The notes beneath the pieces were generated by a model. It worked only from the letters and a program-made list of their open reading frames with translations. It had not been told where the DNA came from and ran no database searches. The position numbers and the translations under genes are program-made. From Bacilli bacterium (GTDB taxonomy: Bacteria > Bacillota_I > Bacilli_A > RFN20 > CAG-826), in assembly GCA_017468925.1 (NCBI GenBank), contig JAFUHI010000007.1, positions 62,001-126,000 of the forward strand: a stretch of DNA of 64,000 nt, read 5' to 3'. Below, in pieces: positions 33,959-43,752 of this stretch (its first letter is position 1; each line of letters begins with the position of its first letter).

Positions 33959-34046
33959 CAAGACAGTATTCCCATTGCAACATAACATCATCATGGACGC
34001 AATGTCCTTATTGTCTTCTTCGTTTATAGGGGCTTAAGCCCCTTTT
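33959..34046 (+). promoter_or_regulatory. structured upp leader ending in an intrinsic terminator (attenuator candidate)
   Basis: AAGACAGTA (from 33960) can pair with TTATTGTCTT ending near 34017, enclosing a CATTGC/GCAATG stem. A self-complementary AGGGGCTTAAGCCCCT hairpin with TTTTTTT follows at about 34026-34046, still upstream of the upp ribosome site TGGAGG. The order hairpin-terminator-gene suggests transcription attenuation. No known riboswitch or PyrR site is recognised. Confidence 0.5.
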
Positions 34047-34068
34047 TTTCTGCTCTGGAGGAATTATT

Positions 34069-34704
34069 ATGGAAGACAACGTTATCATCTTGAAGCATCC
34101 GCTATTGACACACAAGATAGCAATTTTAAGGGACAAAACCACCCACCCTGGCGAATTCCGTCGCATCGTGAAAGAAGTCGCGGTTATGGAAGCCTATGCA
34201 GCGCTAAGAGATGTCCCGACAATCGATGTGGAGATTGAAACACCTCTAGAGAAAACAGTCCAGCCGATGGTCAAAGGCAATAAATTATGCTTTGTCCCTA
34301 TTTTGCGCGCAGGTATGGGGATGGTCGATGGCTTCACTGAGGTAATTCCTTCCGCTAGAGTCGGACACATTGGTTTATATAGAGACGAAATAACCCATGA
34401 GCCGCATGAATATTACTGCAAACTCCCAGATCATCTAGAAAAGATGGAAGTGTTCCTTCTTGATCCGATGCTTGCAACAGGAGGCAGCGCGATTGATGCT
34501 GTTAAGATGCTAAAAGCCCATGGCGCGAAGAAAATCAGATTTGTTTGCATTATAGCCGCCCCAGAAGGCGTTAAGGCCTTCACTGAAAAATATCCTGATA
34601 TTCCTTTATATATCGGTGCGTTAGATAGACAATTGAACGACGCCGCCTACATCTGCCCAGGACTTGGAGACGCTGGCGATAGGATATTCGGCACAATCAA
34701 ATAA
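34069..34704 (+). CDS. upp: uracil phosphoribosyltransferase
   Basis: 211 residues. ILKHPLLTHKIAILRDKTT at the start, LRAGMGMVDG, and the PRPP loop LLDPMLATGGSAIDAV identify Upp, which makes UMP from uracil and PRPP. The end CPGLGDAGDRIFGT is the uracil-binding tail. Convergent with hslO, with one base between stop codons. Confidence 0.96.
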   Translation: MEDNVIILKHPLLTHKIAILRDKTTHPGEFRRIVKEVAVMEAYAALRDVPTIDVEIETPLEKTVQPMVKGNKLCFVPILRAGMGMVDGFTEVIPSARVGHIGLYRDEITHEPHEYYCKLPDHLEKMEVFLLDPMLATGGSAIDAVKMLKAHGAKKIRFVCIIAAPEGVKAFTEKYPDIPLYIGALDRQLNDAAYICPGLGDAGDRIFGTIK

Positions 34705-34705
34705 T

Positions 34706-35596
34706 CTATTTAGATTTATAAATCTTCTCTATTTTCTTAATCGGATATTTGTATTTCTTTTTGCAGAATTCGCATTCGATTTCGATATCTTTCCCTTCGT
34801 CGATGATTTCCTTAAGCTGATCTTTTGGCAAGGAGGAAAGGACTCTAATATTTCTTTCATCCCCGCAGGTGCAATATAGATTCACCTTTTGCCTTTCGCC
34901 AAATTCAATGTCCAGCCCATCAAGAATAATTCTTAATAAGTCTTCTGGCGTCGTCTCTTTCTTTTTTAGCACGTCTGTTACATTGCTAAAGGCTGCAAGA
35001 TTCTCCTCCAAAGTGATGATATAGGGCTCTTCGCAGTTAGGCATTAGTTGGACGATGAATCCTCCAGCGGCTCTAACATAGTTTTTTTTGTTTAAAAGAA
35101 CTCCTAGACCCACTGAAGAAGGGGTTTGCTCGGATATTGCGAAATAATATGTAAAATCATCGGCAATCTCGCCTGAATGAAGGTTTATGGTGGTGACATG
35201 AGGCTCTTTCATCCCCATATCCCTGATGACTGTAAGTTTGCCTTTTCCTATAGCACCGCCTACATTTAGATGTTTGGCGGCATTAGGCTCCATTATCACA
35301 TATGGATTATTGACATACCCTCTAGCCTCTCCGCGGCTATTCGCGGTCACGACGATTTTCTCTAATGGTCCATCCCCGCTTATTTGGATTGTTAGGGTTT
35401 CATTCTCTCCTTTTAAATCCGCGCCCATCATTAAAGCCATAGAAAGGGTTCTGCCTAATGCTGCTGTAGCAATAGGGCTACTGCCATGAATCTTTCTAAT
35501 TTCCTCAACTAGGTTCCTGCTGCTAATCGCACACGCCCTTACTTGGCCACCGGCTGCAACCGCTTTTATTAGATAATCGCCATCTCTTTTTAACAT
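34706..35596 (-). CDS. hslO: redox-regulated chaperone Hsp33
   Basis: About 296 residues. The C-terminal zinc switch is complete: YCTCGDE, then 30 residues later CEFCKKKY (CxC...CxxC). Under oxidative stress these cysteines form disulfides and turn the protein into a holdase. N-terminal DYLIKAVAAGGQVRACAI is typical. ATG 35596 is used; an in-frame TTG at 35605 is possible. Confidence 0.94.
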   Translation of the reverse strand: MLKRDGDYLIKAVAAGGQVRACAISSRNLVEEIRKIHGSSPIATAALGRTLSMALMMGADLKGENETLTIQISGDGPLEKIVVTANSRGEARGYVNNPYVIMEPNAAKHLNVGGAIGKGKLTVIRDMGMKEPHVTTINLHSGEIADDFTYYFAISEQTPSSVGLGVLLNKKNYVRAAGGFIVQLMPNCEEPYIITLEENLAAFSNVTDVLKKKETTPEDLLRIILDGLDIEFGERQKVNLYCTCGDERNIRVLSSLPKDQLKEIIDEGKDIEIECEFCKKKYKYPIKKIEKIYKSK

Positions 35597-35650
35597 ATTG
35601 TTCAAATCTCGCTTCTTTTATGCATTATATAACAAAGAAGGGAGAAATGA

Positions 35651-36433
35651 ATGGAGATAAAACCAATACTTTTGGCGGATTATCTGGCCTTGGAACGTTT
35701 TATTTCCTCATATCTTATTGGTTTTCTTGGATGCAACACAACCATCCCATATTCATTTAAGAAGGCGATTGAATCAAAATCGTTCAAGAAAGAAAACAGC
35801 AAGCTTTTTATAGAAGGAGGGGAAATATCCGGCTTCCATTTGGTTTTTGTTTTCTCTTCATGCTCTTTCCAAAAAGGAGAAGATTTTCCTTTGTATTTTT
35901 TCATCAGTTTAGAAAAATATTTTCAGCCTTCTTGGAAGGAGGCGATCAGGTTTTCAAATCTTATGAGATATGATTCGAAAAGGCTTCTTAGGATATGCGT
36001 TTCTGAGGCGAGAAGTCTGAATGAAATGAAAAGCGAGGCAAGAAGATTCAAATATATCGGTATAAATCTTTCACGTTGGCCGGCAAAAGAATCCTTAAAG
36101 ATGGATTCTCTTTTATATCTTATATATTTTTATAAGAACGATGATCCGTCTAAGAGATGTGCTTTCGTGTATGAAAAGAAAAGGCATCTATCATCCCCGT
36201 TTTTGGTCGACTCATTGGCCTCTATGGTGAAGTTCAAAACATGGGGCGGCATGAAGAAGTGGGTCAGGTCATTTTTATTTTCTAAAGATGACCTCTTAAA
36301 AAGATTTGGGCTGAATCTCATACTCAAAAACAAAAACGTATGCCAAAAAGACAAGATCATGAAAGAAATAATGAAGATGGAGAAATCTTATTACAGCAAA
36401 AACATCGCCAAACTGGTCGAGAAGAAGATATAG
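35651..36433 (+). CDS. hypothetical protein
   Basis: 260 residues, soluble, basic C-terminus (MKKWVRSFLFSKDDLLKRFG onward). No recognisable motif. GGGAGAAATGA gives a ribosome site. The gene lies 26 nt upstream of the lipid/NAD-kinase-like gene and is probably cotranscribed with it. An odd Leu/Ile/Phe-rich start (LERFISSYLIGFLGC) could be a short hydrophobic helix. Confidence 0.55.
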   Translation: MEIKPILLADYLALERFISSYLIGFLGCNTTIPYSFKKAIESKSFKKENSKLFIEGGEISGFHLVFVFSSCSFQKGEDFPLYFFISLEKYFQPSWKEAIRFSNLMRYDSKRLLRICVSEARSLNEMKSEARRFKYIGINLSRWPAKESLKMDSLLYLIYFYKNDDPSKRCAFVYEKKRHLSSPFLVDSLASMVKFKTWGGMKKWVRSFLFSKDDLLKRFGLNLILKNKNVCQKDKIMKEIMKMEKSYYSKNIAKLVEKKI

Positions 36434-36459
36434 AATCCCCAAAGTGATATATTTAAATT

Positions 36460-37302
36460 ATGAAATGCCTCATATTCTGCACTGAATTCGCTGGAAGAGG
36501 AATCGATAAAAAGATTTCCTACATCGTTTCGTCTTTATTAGAGACATACGAAAAGGTGGATGTTTATATTTCTCCTTCGATTGAAGAGGGGAGAAAGAAG
36601 ATTGTAGAAGAGGCGTCTTTATATGATTCGTTAATAATCGCTGGGGGAGATGGCACTTTCTTCTATGCTGTAAACGCCCTGGCGACTCTAGAAAAAAGAC
36701 CGAATATTGGGTATATCAACACAGGTACTTTGGGTGATGTCGGGAAAAATTTCGGCGTGTCTCACTCAATCAAAAAAGCGTTGCAAATAATAAAAGGAGG
36801 CAAAACAAAGCCAGTTGATCTTATTCAATTCAATGATTCTTATTTTGCCTATATGGCCTCGGTTGGGTCTTATGGCGATATTGCATATTCAGCGAGAAAA
36901 ACATTTAAGAGGCTGTTTAGGAAGATCCATTATTATTTTATGGGGATGATAAGGATGCTCAAAAGAGAAGAAGTGGTGTTCTCTATTGAAGCGAATGGGG
37001 GGAAGATAGAAGGCAAGGCTCCGTTTGTGCTGCTCGCCAACGGGAAATGCGTCGGTGGGTTTTCGCTCAATAAAAATAGCTCCATCAACGATGGCAGTTT
37101 TGAGATCATAATTCCCAAAAAAGGAATGACAAACGGAATAGCCTCCGCTCTATTCAACAGAAAGTGCAGGAAAATAAAATGTTCTGAGGCCACAATATCC
37201 CTTCCAACAGGGCAAAATTGGTGCCTCGATGGCGAAAAATCCTTTGCAAAAGTGGCTAAAATTGTCAATTTGCAGGGATTTTTAAGCGTTTTCAGCCGCT
37301 AA
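36460..37302 (+). CDS. diacylglycerol/lipid kinase family protein (DagK/YegS-like)
   Basis: 280 residues. Nucleotide-binding GGDGTFFYAVNAL near residue 63, then NTGTLGDVGKNFG (the N-x-(L/F)A-x-G-x-DFA variant) and a C-terminal beta-domain with VGGFSLNKNSSINDGSFEIIIP. These features mark the DAG-kinase catalytic family, which phosphorylates lipids such as diacylglycerol, though sphingoid or NAD targets cannot be excluded. Confidence 0.82.
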   Translation: MKCLIFCTEFAGRGIDKKISYIVSSLLETYEKVDVYISPSIEEGRKKIVEEASLYDSLIIAGGDGTFFYAVNALATLEKRPNIGYINTGTLGDVGKNFGVSHSIKKALQIIKGGKTKPVDLIQFNDSYFAYMASVGSYGDIAYSARKTFKRLFRKIHYYFMGMIRMLKREEVVFSIEANGGKIEGKAPFVLLANGKCVGGFSLNKNSSINDGSFEIIIPKKGMTNGIASALFNRKCRKIKCSEATISLPTGQNWCLDGEKSFAKVAKIVNLQGFLSVFSR

Positions 37303-37391
37303 AATCAAAAATTTCCGCAAATTACGCATATTTTTGTTTTTTTATTAAAAAAAGAAGTTTAGAATATTGTCTATATTGGAGGAAATAACCT

Positions 37392-39206
37392 ATGAAAAAA
37401 AGAGCTGCTAGACATTTGGCTAGAATTGCGTTTCTCTTGGTGATCCTTGCGGTTGGTGCGTTGGTCTTATGCCAATACATCCCTGGCTGCAATTACTTCA
37501 CCGGATCAGAAGCATCTTTTGCCGACTCAATCTTAGCCCCGTTTGTTCCAGCTAACTTGGCCTTGTTCTACACCGAATACTGGGCCAGCGTCATCACATT
37601 GCCTATCCTAGTAGGCGTTGCCGGATTGATCATACTCCTTTGGTTGATCCATCATGTCACCCTCATCGCCAAGCACAGAGGCGATCAATGGGGACTCAAC
37701 ATCCTATTCTTATTGGGTGGACTTGTTGCAGCAGAGTTGCTTGTCGTTGCCTTAGAACCAGGCTATATGGTCGGATTCGATCCTGAAGAGCCAATGGTTT
37801 TAATTCAAATCATCTCTGATAGCGAAGCCCCATTCTGGGTAATGTTAGTCGACGTGTTGCCATTTGTCTTGGCCGCTATCGCACTTGTCTTATTCCTTAT
37901 CGCTTTGTTTGTCTCCTTTGCTGCTCTTAGCAGAAGAGGCGCTAAGAAAGATAGCGAATATGATGTTTACAAATATGACAGAAAACTTCAAAAAGCCCAT
38001 AGAGGCGCTAGCGATGATCTTAACAAAGAATACATCGATAGAGACGAAGAAGAATACGAGCCAAAGAAATCTCGTAGACAATTAAGAAAAGAGCAAAAAG
38101 CCGCTGAAAGAAGGAAAGCTGCTGAAATCGAGCCAGAGCGCGTTACCCGTGTTCCAGCCACCCCAGCCCCAACAGCGACCGATGCCGATGCCCATAAAGC
38201 CTTAGATGATGAAGCTTATTTCGATGAAGAAGCTTCTAAGCCAGCCGCATCCGCAATGCCAGTCATCAACCAATACTTCGGTTATGGCTTTGAACCAAAG
38301 AAAGAAGAAAAAGCTTTAACCGCTGAAGACATCAGAGCGGTTGTCGCCGAAGAACTCGCCAAAGTTCCAGCTCCTGAAGCCGGACTTAAGGAAGAAGAAG
38401 TCAAGGGAATCGTCGCCGAAGAACTTGGCAAAGTCAAAGAAGACGAAGCTGAAAGAAGATTAATCGAAGAGCAGCGCGCTGAAGCTCTTGCCAACCAAAT
38501 CAAAGAGCAAGATGAGAAAATCGCCGCTTTGGAAGAAAAAATCGTTCCAGCCGAAGTCATCAGACAAATAATCGCTGAAGAGCTTGCCAAATGCGCTCCA
38601 GTCGCTCCTGCACCTGAGCCAGAACCAGAACCTGAGCCAGCTCCAGAACCAGAACCAGAACCCGAGCCAGCTCCAGAGCCAGAGCCAATCCCTGAGCCAG
38701 TTCCAGAACCAGTCGTGGTAGAAGAACCAGCCCCAGCTCCTGCTCCAGCCCCAGCTAGAGTTCCATTCGCTTCTAGAATCCTCGATGCCGAAGATGAGCT
38801 CCGCGAGAATTACAACGAACTCAAAGCCGAATGCATCTCTTATGGATTAAAGAGCCGCTTGAGCAATAGCGGTGATACATTCCGTCTCCACACCAAGACA
38901 TATGTCAAGATCACTGTGGCCGGAAAAGGATTGAAGCTCTATTTCGCCCTCGATCCAAAAGATTATGCCAACACCCCAATCACCTTGAAAGATGTGAGCA
39001 GCAAGAATGTCTATAAAGACATCCCAGCCTGCTTCAAGGTCAAGAGCGGTCTTGCCATGAGAAGAGCTAAGCAACTCCTTGCTGATGCTTGCGCCAAAGA
39101 TGGATTGGTCCAAGGCTTGGTTGAAGAGCATAACTATGCTAGAGACCTCAAGGACTACAAACCACAAAACGGTGCCGATGACGACCTCGAAGAAGACGAG
39201 GATTAA
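37392..39206 (+). CDS. membrane protein with coiled coil, Pro/Glu-rich linker and conserved C-terminal domain
   Basis: 604 residues. About four membrane helices in the first 180 residues, then a charged coil ([20 protein letters not shown]), two similar helical units ([14 protein letters not shown] and [14 protein letters not shown]), a third ([14 protein letters not shown]), then a Pro-Glu repeat near residues 405-455. The final ~140 residues ([20 protein letters not shown] to [13 protein letters not shown]) form a domain I recall from other Firmicutes but cannot name. The size of the linker suggests it spans a distance, but the side of the membrane is not certain. Strong ribosome site GGAGG. 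Confidence 0.7.
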   Translation: MKKRAARHLARIAFLLVILAVGALVLCQYIPGCNYFTGSEASFADSILAPFVPANLALFYTEYWASVITLPILVGVAGLIILLWLIHHVTLIAKHRGDQWGLNILFLLGGLVAAELLVVALEPGYMVGFDPEEPMVLIQIISDSEAPFWVMLVDVLPFVLAAIALVLFLIALFVSFAALSRRGAKKDSEYDVYKYDRKLQKAHRGASDDLNKEYIDRDEEEYEPKKSRRQLRKEQKAAERRKAAEIEPERVTRVPATPAPTATDADAHKALDDEAYFDEEASKPAASAMPVINQYFGYGFEPKKEEKALTAEDIRAVVAEELAKVPAPEAGLKEEEVKGIVAEELGKVKEDEAERRLIEEQRAEALANQIKEQDEKIAALEEKIVPAEVIRQIIAEELAKCAPVAPAPEPEPEPEPAPEPEPEPEPAPEPEPIPEPVPEPVVVEEPAPAPAPAPARVPFASRILDAEDELRENYNELKAECISYGLKSRLSNSGDTFRLHTKTYVKITVAGKGLKLYFALDPKDYANTPITLKDVSSKNVYKDIPACFKVKSGLAMRRAKQLLADACAKDGLVQGLVEEHNYARDLKDYKPQNGADDDLEEDED

Positions 39207-39220
39207 TCATTAATCGAATT

Positions 39221-39256
39221 AGCATCCTGTGCATTATGTGTGCGGGATGCTTTTTT
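39221..39256 (+). terminator. terminator of the 604-residue membrane protein gene
   Basis: AGCATCC...GGATGCT stem enclosing TGTGCA/TGTGCG, followed by TTTTTT. Confidence 0.75.
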
Positions 39257-39307
39257 ATTTGCTTTATTTTTGATAGAATACACCTTGTCTATAAGGAGGA
39301 ATAAGCT

Positions 39308-40339
39308 TTGGATGACCCTTTAAGTCCCTTGATATGGCTCTATCTCGTTCTAGCTCTAGCCCTCACCTTTGTTACAGCTTTCTTCTCTGCAAGCGAAACA
39401 TCTTTCAGCAGTTTGAATAAATACCGCTTTGAAGTTGAAGCGGATAATGGGAATCGCATATCCAAGGCAGTTTTGCGCCTATATTCCCGTTTTGATCACA
39501 CTCTAATTACCGTGATAATCGGCATAAATGCCGTTTCTGTCATTAGCTCGGTCTTGATGACGAATTTCTTTTTGTCCGCGTTGCCGATGTTAAGCGATGG
39601 ACTTTCTTCTTTCCTCGCCTCTATCGCTTTGACTATATTCGTCTATCTCTTTGGGGAAACGATACCGAAGCAGATTGCCAAAAAGATTCCTAACACCGTC
39701 GCGAAGATGGTTGTCTATCCTCTCACTGTTGTCTTTTATTTGATATATCCAATCGCCCTTCTATTTAGATTTTTCTCGTGGATTGCGGGGAAAACATTCA
39801 AATCAAAGAAAAATCCTGAATTCACGGAAGAGGATTTCACTTCAGCGATTGAGCGGAATGAAAGGGGAGGGGCCTTAGAAGAAGAGGAGAGCGATATTCT
39901 TCAAAATTCGCTGGAATTCACCTCCATCGCCGTAAAAGACGTGCTCACTCCAAAGAATAAGATGTATGAGATAAACATCAAAGGGATGTCGACCGCCACT
40001 TTAGCGGAAACTTTATGTGACACCACATATTCTAGAATCCCCGTCTATTATGAGAAGAAAGATAAGATAGTCGGAATCATCATCGTCAAGAATTTTTTAG
40101 CGGATTATGTCTCCAACCCTAAGATTCGCATAAGCGATTATATAGAGAAGCCATATGTGGTGTCTCCTTCCATCAAATTGGATGATTTGGTGGATGGTTT
40201 TAGGAACAACCACACCCAGATCGCCATCGTCAAGAAGAAAGACGAACTTATCGGGATGGTCACAATGGAAGACGTGTTGGAAGAGCTTGTCGGCCCGATA
40301 GGCGAGAAAAGCGTCGTTAAACCAGAGGAAGAAAGATAA
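39308..40339 (+). CDS. CNNM/CorC-type membrane protein with CBS domains (first of tandem pair)
   Basis: 343 residues. DUF21 membrane domain with AFFSASETSFSSLNKYRFEVEA, then two CBS domains (VLTPKNKMYEINIKG; HTQIAIVKKKDELIGMVTMEDVLEELVG). It ends just after the CBS pair, so the CorC/HlyC C-terminal domain is absent. The start is TTG at 39308, with AGGAGG 8 nt upstream. Family members are linked to Mg2+ or Co2+ transport. Its stop overlaps the next start by 1 nt. Confidence 0.85.
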   Translation: MDDPLSPLIWLYLVLALALTFVTAFFSASETSFSSLNKYRFEVEADNGNRISKAVLRLYSRFDHTLITVIIGINAVSVISSVLMTNFFLSALPMLSDGLSSFLASIALTIFVYLFGETIPKQIAKKIPNTVAKMVVYPLTVVFYLIYPIALLFRFFSWIAGKTFKSKKNPEFTEEDFTSAIERNERGGALEEEESDILQNSLEFTSIAVKDVLTPKNKMYEINIKGMSTATLAETLCDTTYSRIPVYYEKKDKIVGIIIVKNFLADYVSNPKIRISDYIEKPYVVSPSIKLDDLVDGFRNNHTQIAIVKKKDELIGMVTMEDVLEELVGPIGEKSVVKPEEER

Positions 40340-41628
40340 TGAACTGGTACGATTATCTTTATATTTCCGCCTTGGTTATTCTCCTTGTTTTATCAGGCTT
40401 TTTCTCCGCCTCCGATATGGCATATTCATCCGTCAATATTTTGAGGTTGGAGCATCGTAGCAGAAACGGCGATAAGAAGGCTAAAAAAGTATTAAAGCAC
40501 GTGAAGGATTATGACCATACGATCGCTTCGATTCTATTTAGCAATGATTTCGTAAATATTTTAGCTTCATCTTTAGCCTCCCTATTGGGCAGAGACATAT
40601 TAACCCAATATGTTGGGGTGGAATTCGCCTCGATGATTTCCTCCGTCACATTCTTCTTCCTGGTCTTGATAATCGGCGAAATCACCCCGAAAGCCTTCGC
40701 AAAAACCCATTCTTATTCCCTCGCCATCCATTTAAGGAATTTCGTGACTGTTCTTAGAACTTTGACCTTCCCATTTGTCTATCCTACTTCAAAATTGTCT
40801 GATTTATTGACGAGGCCAATCTTCGCCAAAGCTCCAAAAGAAGACACGATTTCTAGCGATGAGGAACTGGAGGCGATGGTGGATCAAATCGAAGAATCTG
40901 GCTTGATCGATGAAGATGAGGGGGATTTGATAAGAGACGCGATCGCCTTCATCGACCAATCTTGCTACGAGATCATGACCCCACGTGTGAAGATATATGG
41001 ATATAACATCAATACATCTTTCAAGGACTTCTTGAAAAAGAAAGATGCCTTTAGGCATTCTAGGCTCATAGTCTATAAAGGAGACATGGATCATATTATC
41101 GGTTATATTCAGATAAAGACACTGCTCCGTTATTTGGTGAAAAGAGCATCTTTTGATGTGAATGATCTGATTCTCCCAATCGTCTCGGTTCCTAGGACTT
41201 TAGAGATATCATCTGCTTTAACGATGATGAAAGCAACGAAGACCCATATCGCAGTCGTAAGAGACGAATTCGGAGGAACGGATGGCATCATCACCATGGA
41301 AGATATCCTTGAAGAATTAGTAGGGGAGATGTGGGATGAATCTGAAGCAGTGTCCCCGGATATCATTGAAACCGAACGCAGAAATCTCTTCAAAATCAAG
41401 GGAAAAATGCCAATCGACGATTTCTTCGCTCGCTTTGAGCTTGATGATGATGAGATTGATAAAGACTATTCAACCGTGTCTGGCTGGGTGAATGACAAAT
41501 TAGGCAGATTCGCAAGAATTGGCGACAAATTCACTTACGAGAATTTAGAAATAACCGTAACGAAATTAAGCAAATATTCCAACGAAGAGATATTGGTCAG
41601 AAAGAAAAGAAAGAAAAAGAAGAAATAA
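40339..41628 (+). CDS. CNNM/CorC-type membrane protein with CBS and CorC_HlyC domains (second of tandem pair)
   Basis: 429 residues. DUF21 (LSGFFSASDMAYSSVNILRL), CBS pair (EIMTPRVKIYG; HIAVVRDEFGGTDGIITMED) and a complete C-terminal domain (RNLFKIKGKMPIDDF, TVSGWVNDKLGRFARIGD). So unlike its neighbour it has all domains; the two may form a heterodimer, which is inferred. Stop abuts that of the convergent gmk-like gene without a gap. Confidence 0.87.
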   Translation: MNWYDYLYISALVILLVLSGFFSASDMAYSSVNILRLEHRSRNGDKKAKKVLKHVKDYDHTIASILFSNDFVNILASSLASLLGRDILTQYVGVEFASMISSVTFFFLVLIIGEITPKAFAKTHSYSLAIHLRNFVTVLRTLTFPFVYPTSKLSDLLTRPIFAKAPKEDTISSDEELEAMVDQIEESGLIDEDEGDLIRDAIAFIDQSCYEIMTPRVKIYGYNINTSFKDFLKKKDAFRHSRLIVYKGDMDHIIGYIQIKTLLRYLVKRASFDVNDLILPIVSVPRTLEISSALTMMKATKTHIAVVRDEFGGTDGIITMEDILEELVGEMWDESEAVSPDIIETERRNLFKIKGKMPIDDFFARFELDDDEIDKDYSTVSGWVNDKLGRFARIGDKFTYENLEITVTKLSKYSNEEILVRKKRKKKKK

Positions 41629-42171
41629 TTATTTTCGCTTTTTCAAAGTATCGATGTATTTCTTGTAGACGTCATCTGTGATGTCTTCGATGCTATCATC
41701 ATCCGTATCTATCACAAAATCAGTTTTATCTATTTTTTCCTTATTAAAGGAAACCCTGTCGTTTTTTAATCTTTCTTTGATTTTCTCTTCTGGATCCCCT
41801 CTGCCTTGCATTCTATGCCTTCTAGTACTCTCTTTGGCTTCTAAAAGGAATGTCACGACGCGAGAAGAGCCGAAATCATTGAAGGCTTTTAATCCGGATG
41901 CGTCCACGACGACCACCTTGCCATCATTTATCTCTGCTTTGGAGGTGCCGTAGAAGTTGTTGTTATAGACGGTGGTCTCCACGAACATATCATTCCCTTT
42001 CATTTTGAGAAATTCCTCTTTGGAGACAAAGAAATAATCGACCGCATTCTTTTCGCCCAGTCTTTTTTCCCTGGTGGTGTGGGTGATGGCTTTCACAATG
42101 CCATATTTCTTCATGAGCATTTTAGCGACTTCGGTTTTCCCAGATGCTGAAGCACCAACTAATAAAATCAT
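41629..42171 (-). CDS. guanylate kinase-like protein
   Basis: About 180 residues from ATG 42171. P-loop MILLVGASASGKTEVAK, GMP-binding region ITHTTREKRLGE and VDYFFVSKEEF, lid arginines TRRHRMQGRGDPEE. These match guanylate kinase (GMP + ATP to GDP + ADP). The P-loop variant ASASGKT is less common than GPSGVGK, so it may be a Gmk paralogue. The ribosome site is weak. Confidence 0.78.
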   Translation of the reverse strand: MILLVGASASGKTEVAKMLMKKYGIVKAITHTTREKRLGEKNAVDYFFVSKEEFLKMKGNDMFVETTVYNNNFYGTSKAEINDGKVVVVDASGLKAFNDFGSSRVVTFLLEAKESTRRHRMQGRGDPEEKIKERLKNDRVSFNKEKIDKTDFVIDTDDDSIEDITDDVYKKYIDTLKKRK

Positions 42172-42347
42172 ATTGTTATTATGGTATTTTTTATTGCAAA
42201 TGGCACCAAAAATAGAAAAAACAGGCATAATAAGAAAATTTTAAAATGAATTTATATCGATGAACTCTAGATAATTTATTATTTATATAAATAAAGCGGA
42301 TAATTTGTTGCTAAAATATGTATAAGAGGTGAAAGGAGGAAATGACG

Positions 42348-42710
42348 ATGGAAGAAGAAAACGAGTCGTTCTATATCTCATTCCCTAATCTCACCCGTTA
42401 CCAAAAGGCATTGATTTTAGGGGCGTTGGTCCGTCAAAGCTTAATCGGCATCGGCTATAGCCCTGATTATCACATCTATGAGCTTGAATACGCCGAACTC
42501 GAAAGAGAAAGAAATCGTACATTAGGCGATTTTCTTTTGGGCATGAAGAAGTTCTATGATGATTTGCCTCTGCCAGAACGAATGGTTTTCTTGTGCGAAT
42601 GCCTTGAGAAAGGCCGTCACTATCGCTTTTGGTGGATGCAATATTTCACCAGACAAAAATATATCTCCACGATTAAAGATGTTTTGGCGAAAACTTCCCT
42701 CGTCTTTTAA
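42348..42710 (+). CDS. hypothetical protein at the head of the Tad-like operon
   Basis: 120 residues from ATG 42348, chosen over 42342 because AAAGGAGG at 42332-42339 then has normal spacing. The middle (YQKALILGALVRQSLIGIGYS) is moderately hydrophobic. No family recognised. Position 11 nt before the first Tad-like gene suggests cotranscription. Confidence 0.55.
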   Translation: MEEENESFYISFPNLTRYQKALILGALVRQSLIGIGYSPDYHIYELEYAELERERNRTLGDFLLGMKKFYDDLPLPERMVFLCECLEKGRHYRFWWMQYFTRQKYISTIKDVLAKTSLVF

Positions 42711-42720
42711 TTAAAAATTA

Positions 42721-43752
42721 ATGGCAATTAAGATAATAAAGGGCTTTGCTCTTATTTTGGCTGCGGCTTCTTCGACATGTGATTTCTCTACCACAAGAGG
42801 GGATTATGGGTATGGTTTGGTCGAATTCGCTCCAATGATAAGAGGATATAATTATTCGTTTACCGCGAAATTCAAAGCAAATCCGCCGAAAACTGACGAA
42901 TATTTCCAAAGGATATATTTCAATAGCGACATCAAAGCCAACGCAACACTGTTTTATGGGACGATCGATGGGTCGGAATCCTCAAATCCTTCTAAATACA
43001 CATTATCCGCCGACTGGATCGCCGACAAAATCAATCGTCTTTATATGATTAGGGCAAAGAACGCTGAGAGGTGTGGCCTTCCTATCAGAGTGGATTTCTA
43101 CCCAATCAATCCATTTTCTATCTCTCTACCTCAAAGCGATGATTATGTTTTCACCGAGCCAAGCAACTGCAGATCTCGTTTTGTTGACTCCGCCCTGACT
43201 TATCCTTTGGTTACGCCTTCATATTACGCAAGAAGCTATGGATTTAAAGGGTTCAAGGAAGACATTGTCTGCGATGGCGGCACCATGCCTTTCACATCAA
43301 TGACAATGCACGCATATGATGCCTATCATTCTCTACTTCCAATTACGATGGATTCCCCGTATATCTTGATCAAAAATGGGGCGGAATATTTCTCAATCGG
43401 AGAGAAAGTAGCGGGGATTCATGGCGAAATTTGCCGCAAAATCCCCCTCAAATTGAAACAGAAAAGCGATGGCAAAACCGTTTTCGCGTTAGATAGAAAA
43501 TATTATTTAGACGCAGTTCGTTGCACGATGAGAGAGGCAACTACCACAAAGAACCCTGGAGAGATATCGACCGAAAACATATTCTTTCCATATTCGGGCG
43601 AATATAAACCAGTCAATTACACCGCGGAGATACATGGCAATAATTTCTGCGGATTGAATGGATGCACTTTCTCCTATAGTTTCAATGCGACTAATAATAT
43701 CAAGAAATTCGGTGGTTGCCTAAGCGGTCAATACTGCGTGGGGGTTTCATAA
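42721..43752 (+). CDS. putative secreted or surface protein of the Tad-like operon
   Basis: 343 residues. A short hydrophobic N-terminus (KIIKGFALILAAASS) followed by a Cys-rich, beta-like ectodomain (Cys at SNCRSR, EICRK, VRCTM, NFCGLNGC, GGCLSGQYC). The even spread of cysteines suggests disulfides, so export is likely. No ribosome site is obvious. Overlaps the next gene by 1 nt; possibly a pilus-associated or adhesin subunit, by position. Confidence 0.5.
   Translation: MAIKIIKGFALILAAASSTCDFSTTRGDYGYGLVEFAPMIRGYNYSFTAKFKANPPKTDEYFQRIYFNSDIKANATLFYGTIDGSESSNPSKYTLSADWIADKINRLYMIRAKNAERCGLPIRVDFYPINPFSISLPQSDDYVFTEPSNCRSRFVDSALTYPLVTPSYYARSYGFKGFKEDIVCDGGTMPFTSMTMHAYDAYHSLLPITMDSPYILIKNGAEYFSIGEKVAGIHGEICRKIPLKLKQKSDGKTVFALDRKYYLDAVRCTMREATTTKNPGEISTENIFFPYSGEYKPVNYTAEIHGNNFCGLNGCTFSYSFNATNNIKKFGGCLSGQYCVGVS

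Noticed and set aside
38610-38760. Tandem DNA repeat in the P/E-rich gene
   Set aside because: It is in-frame coding low-complexity (Pro-Glu) sequence with synonymous variation, not a separate repeat element.
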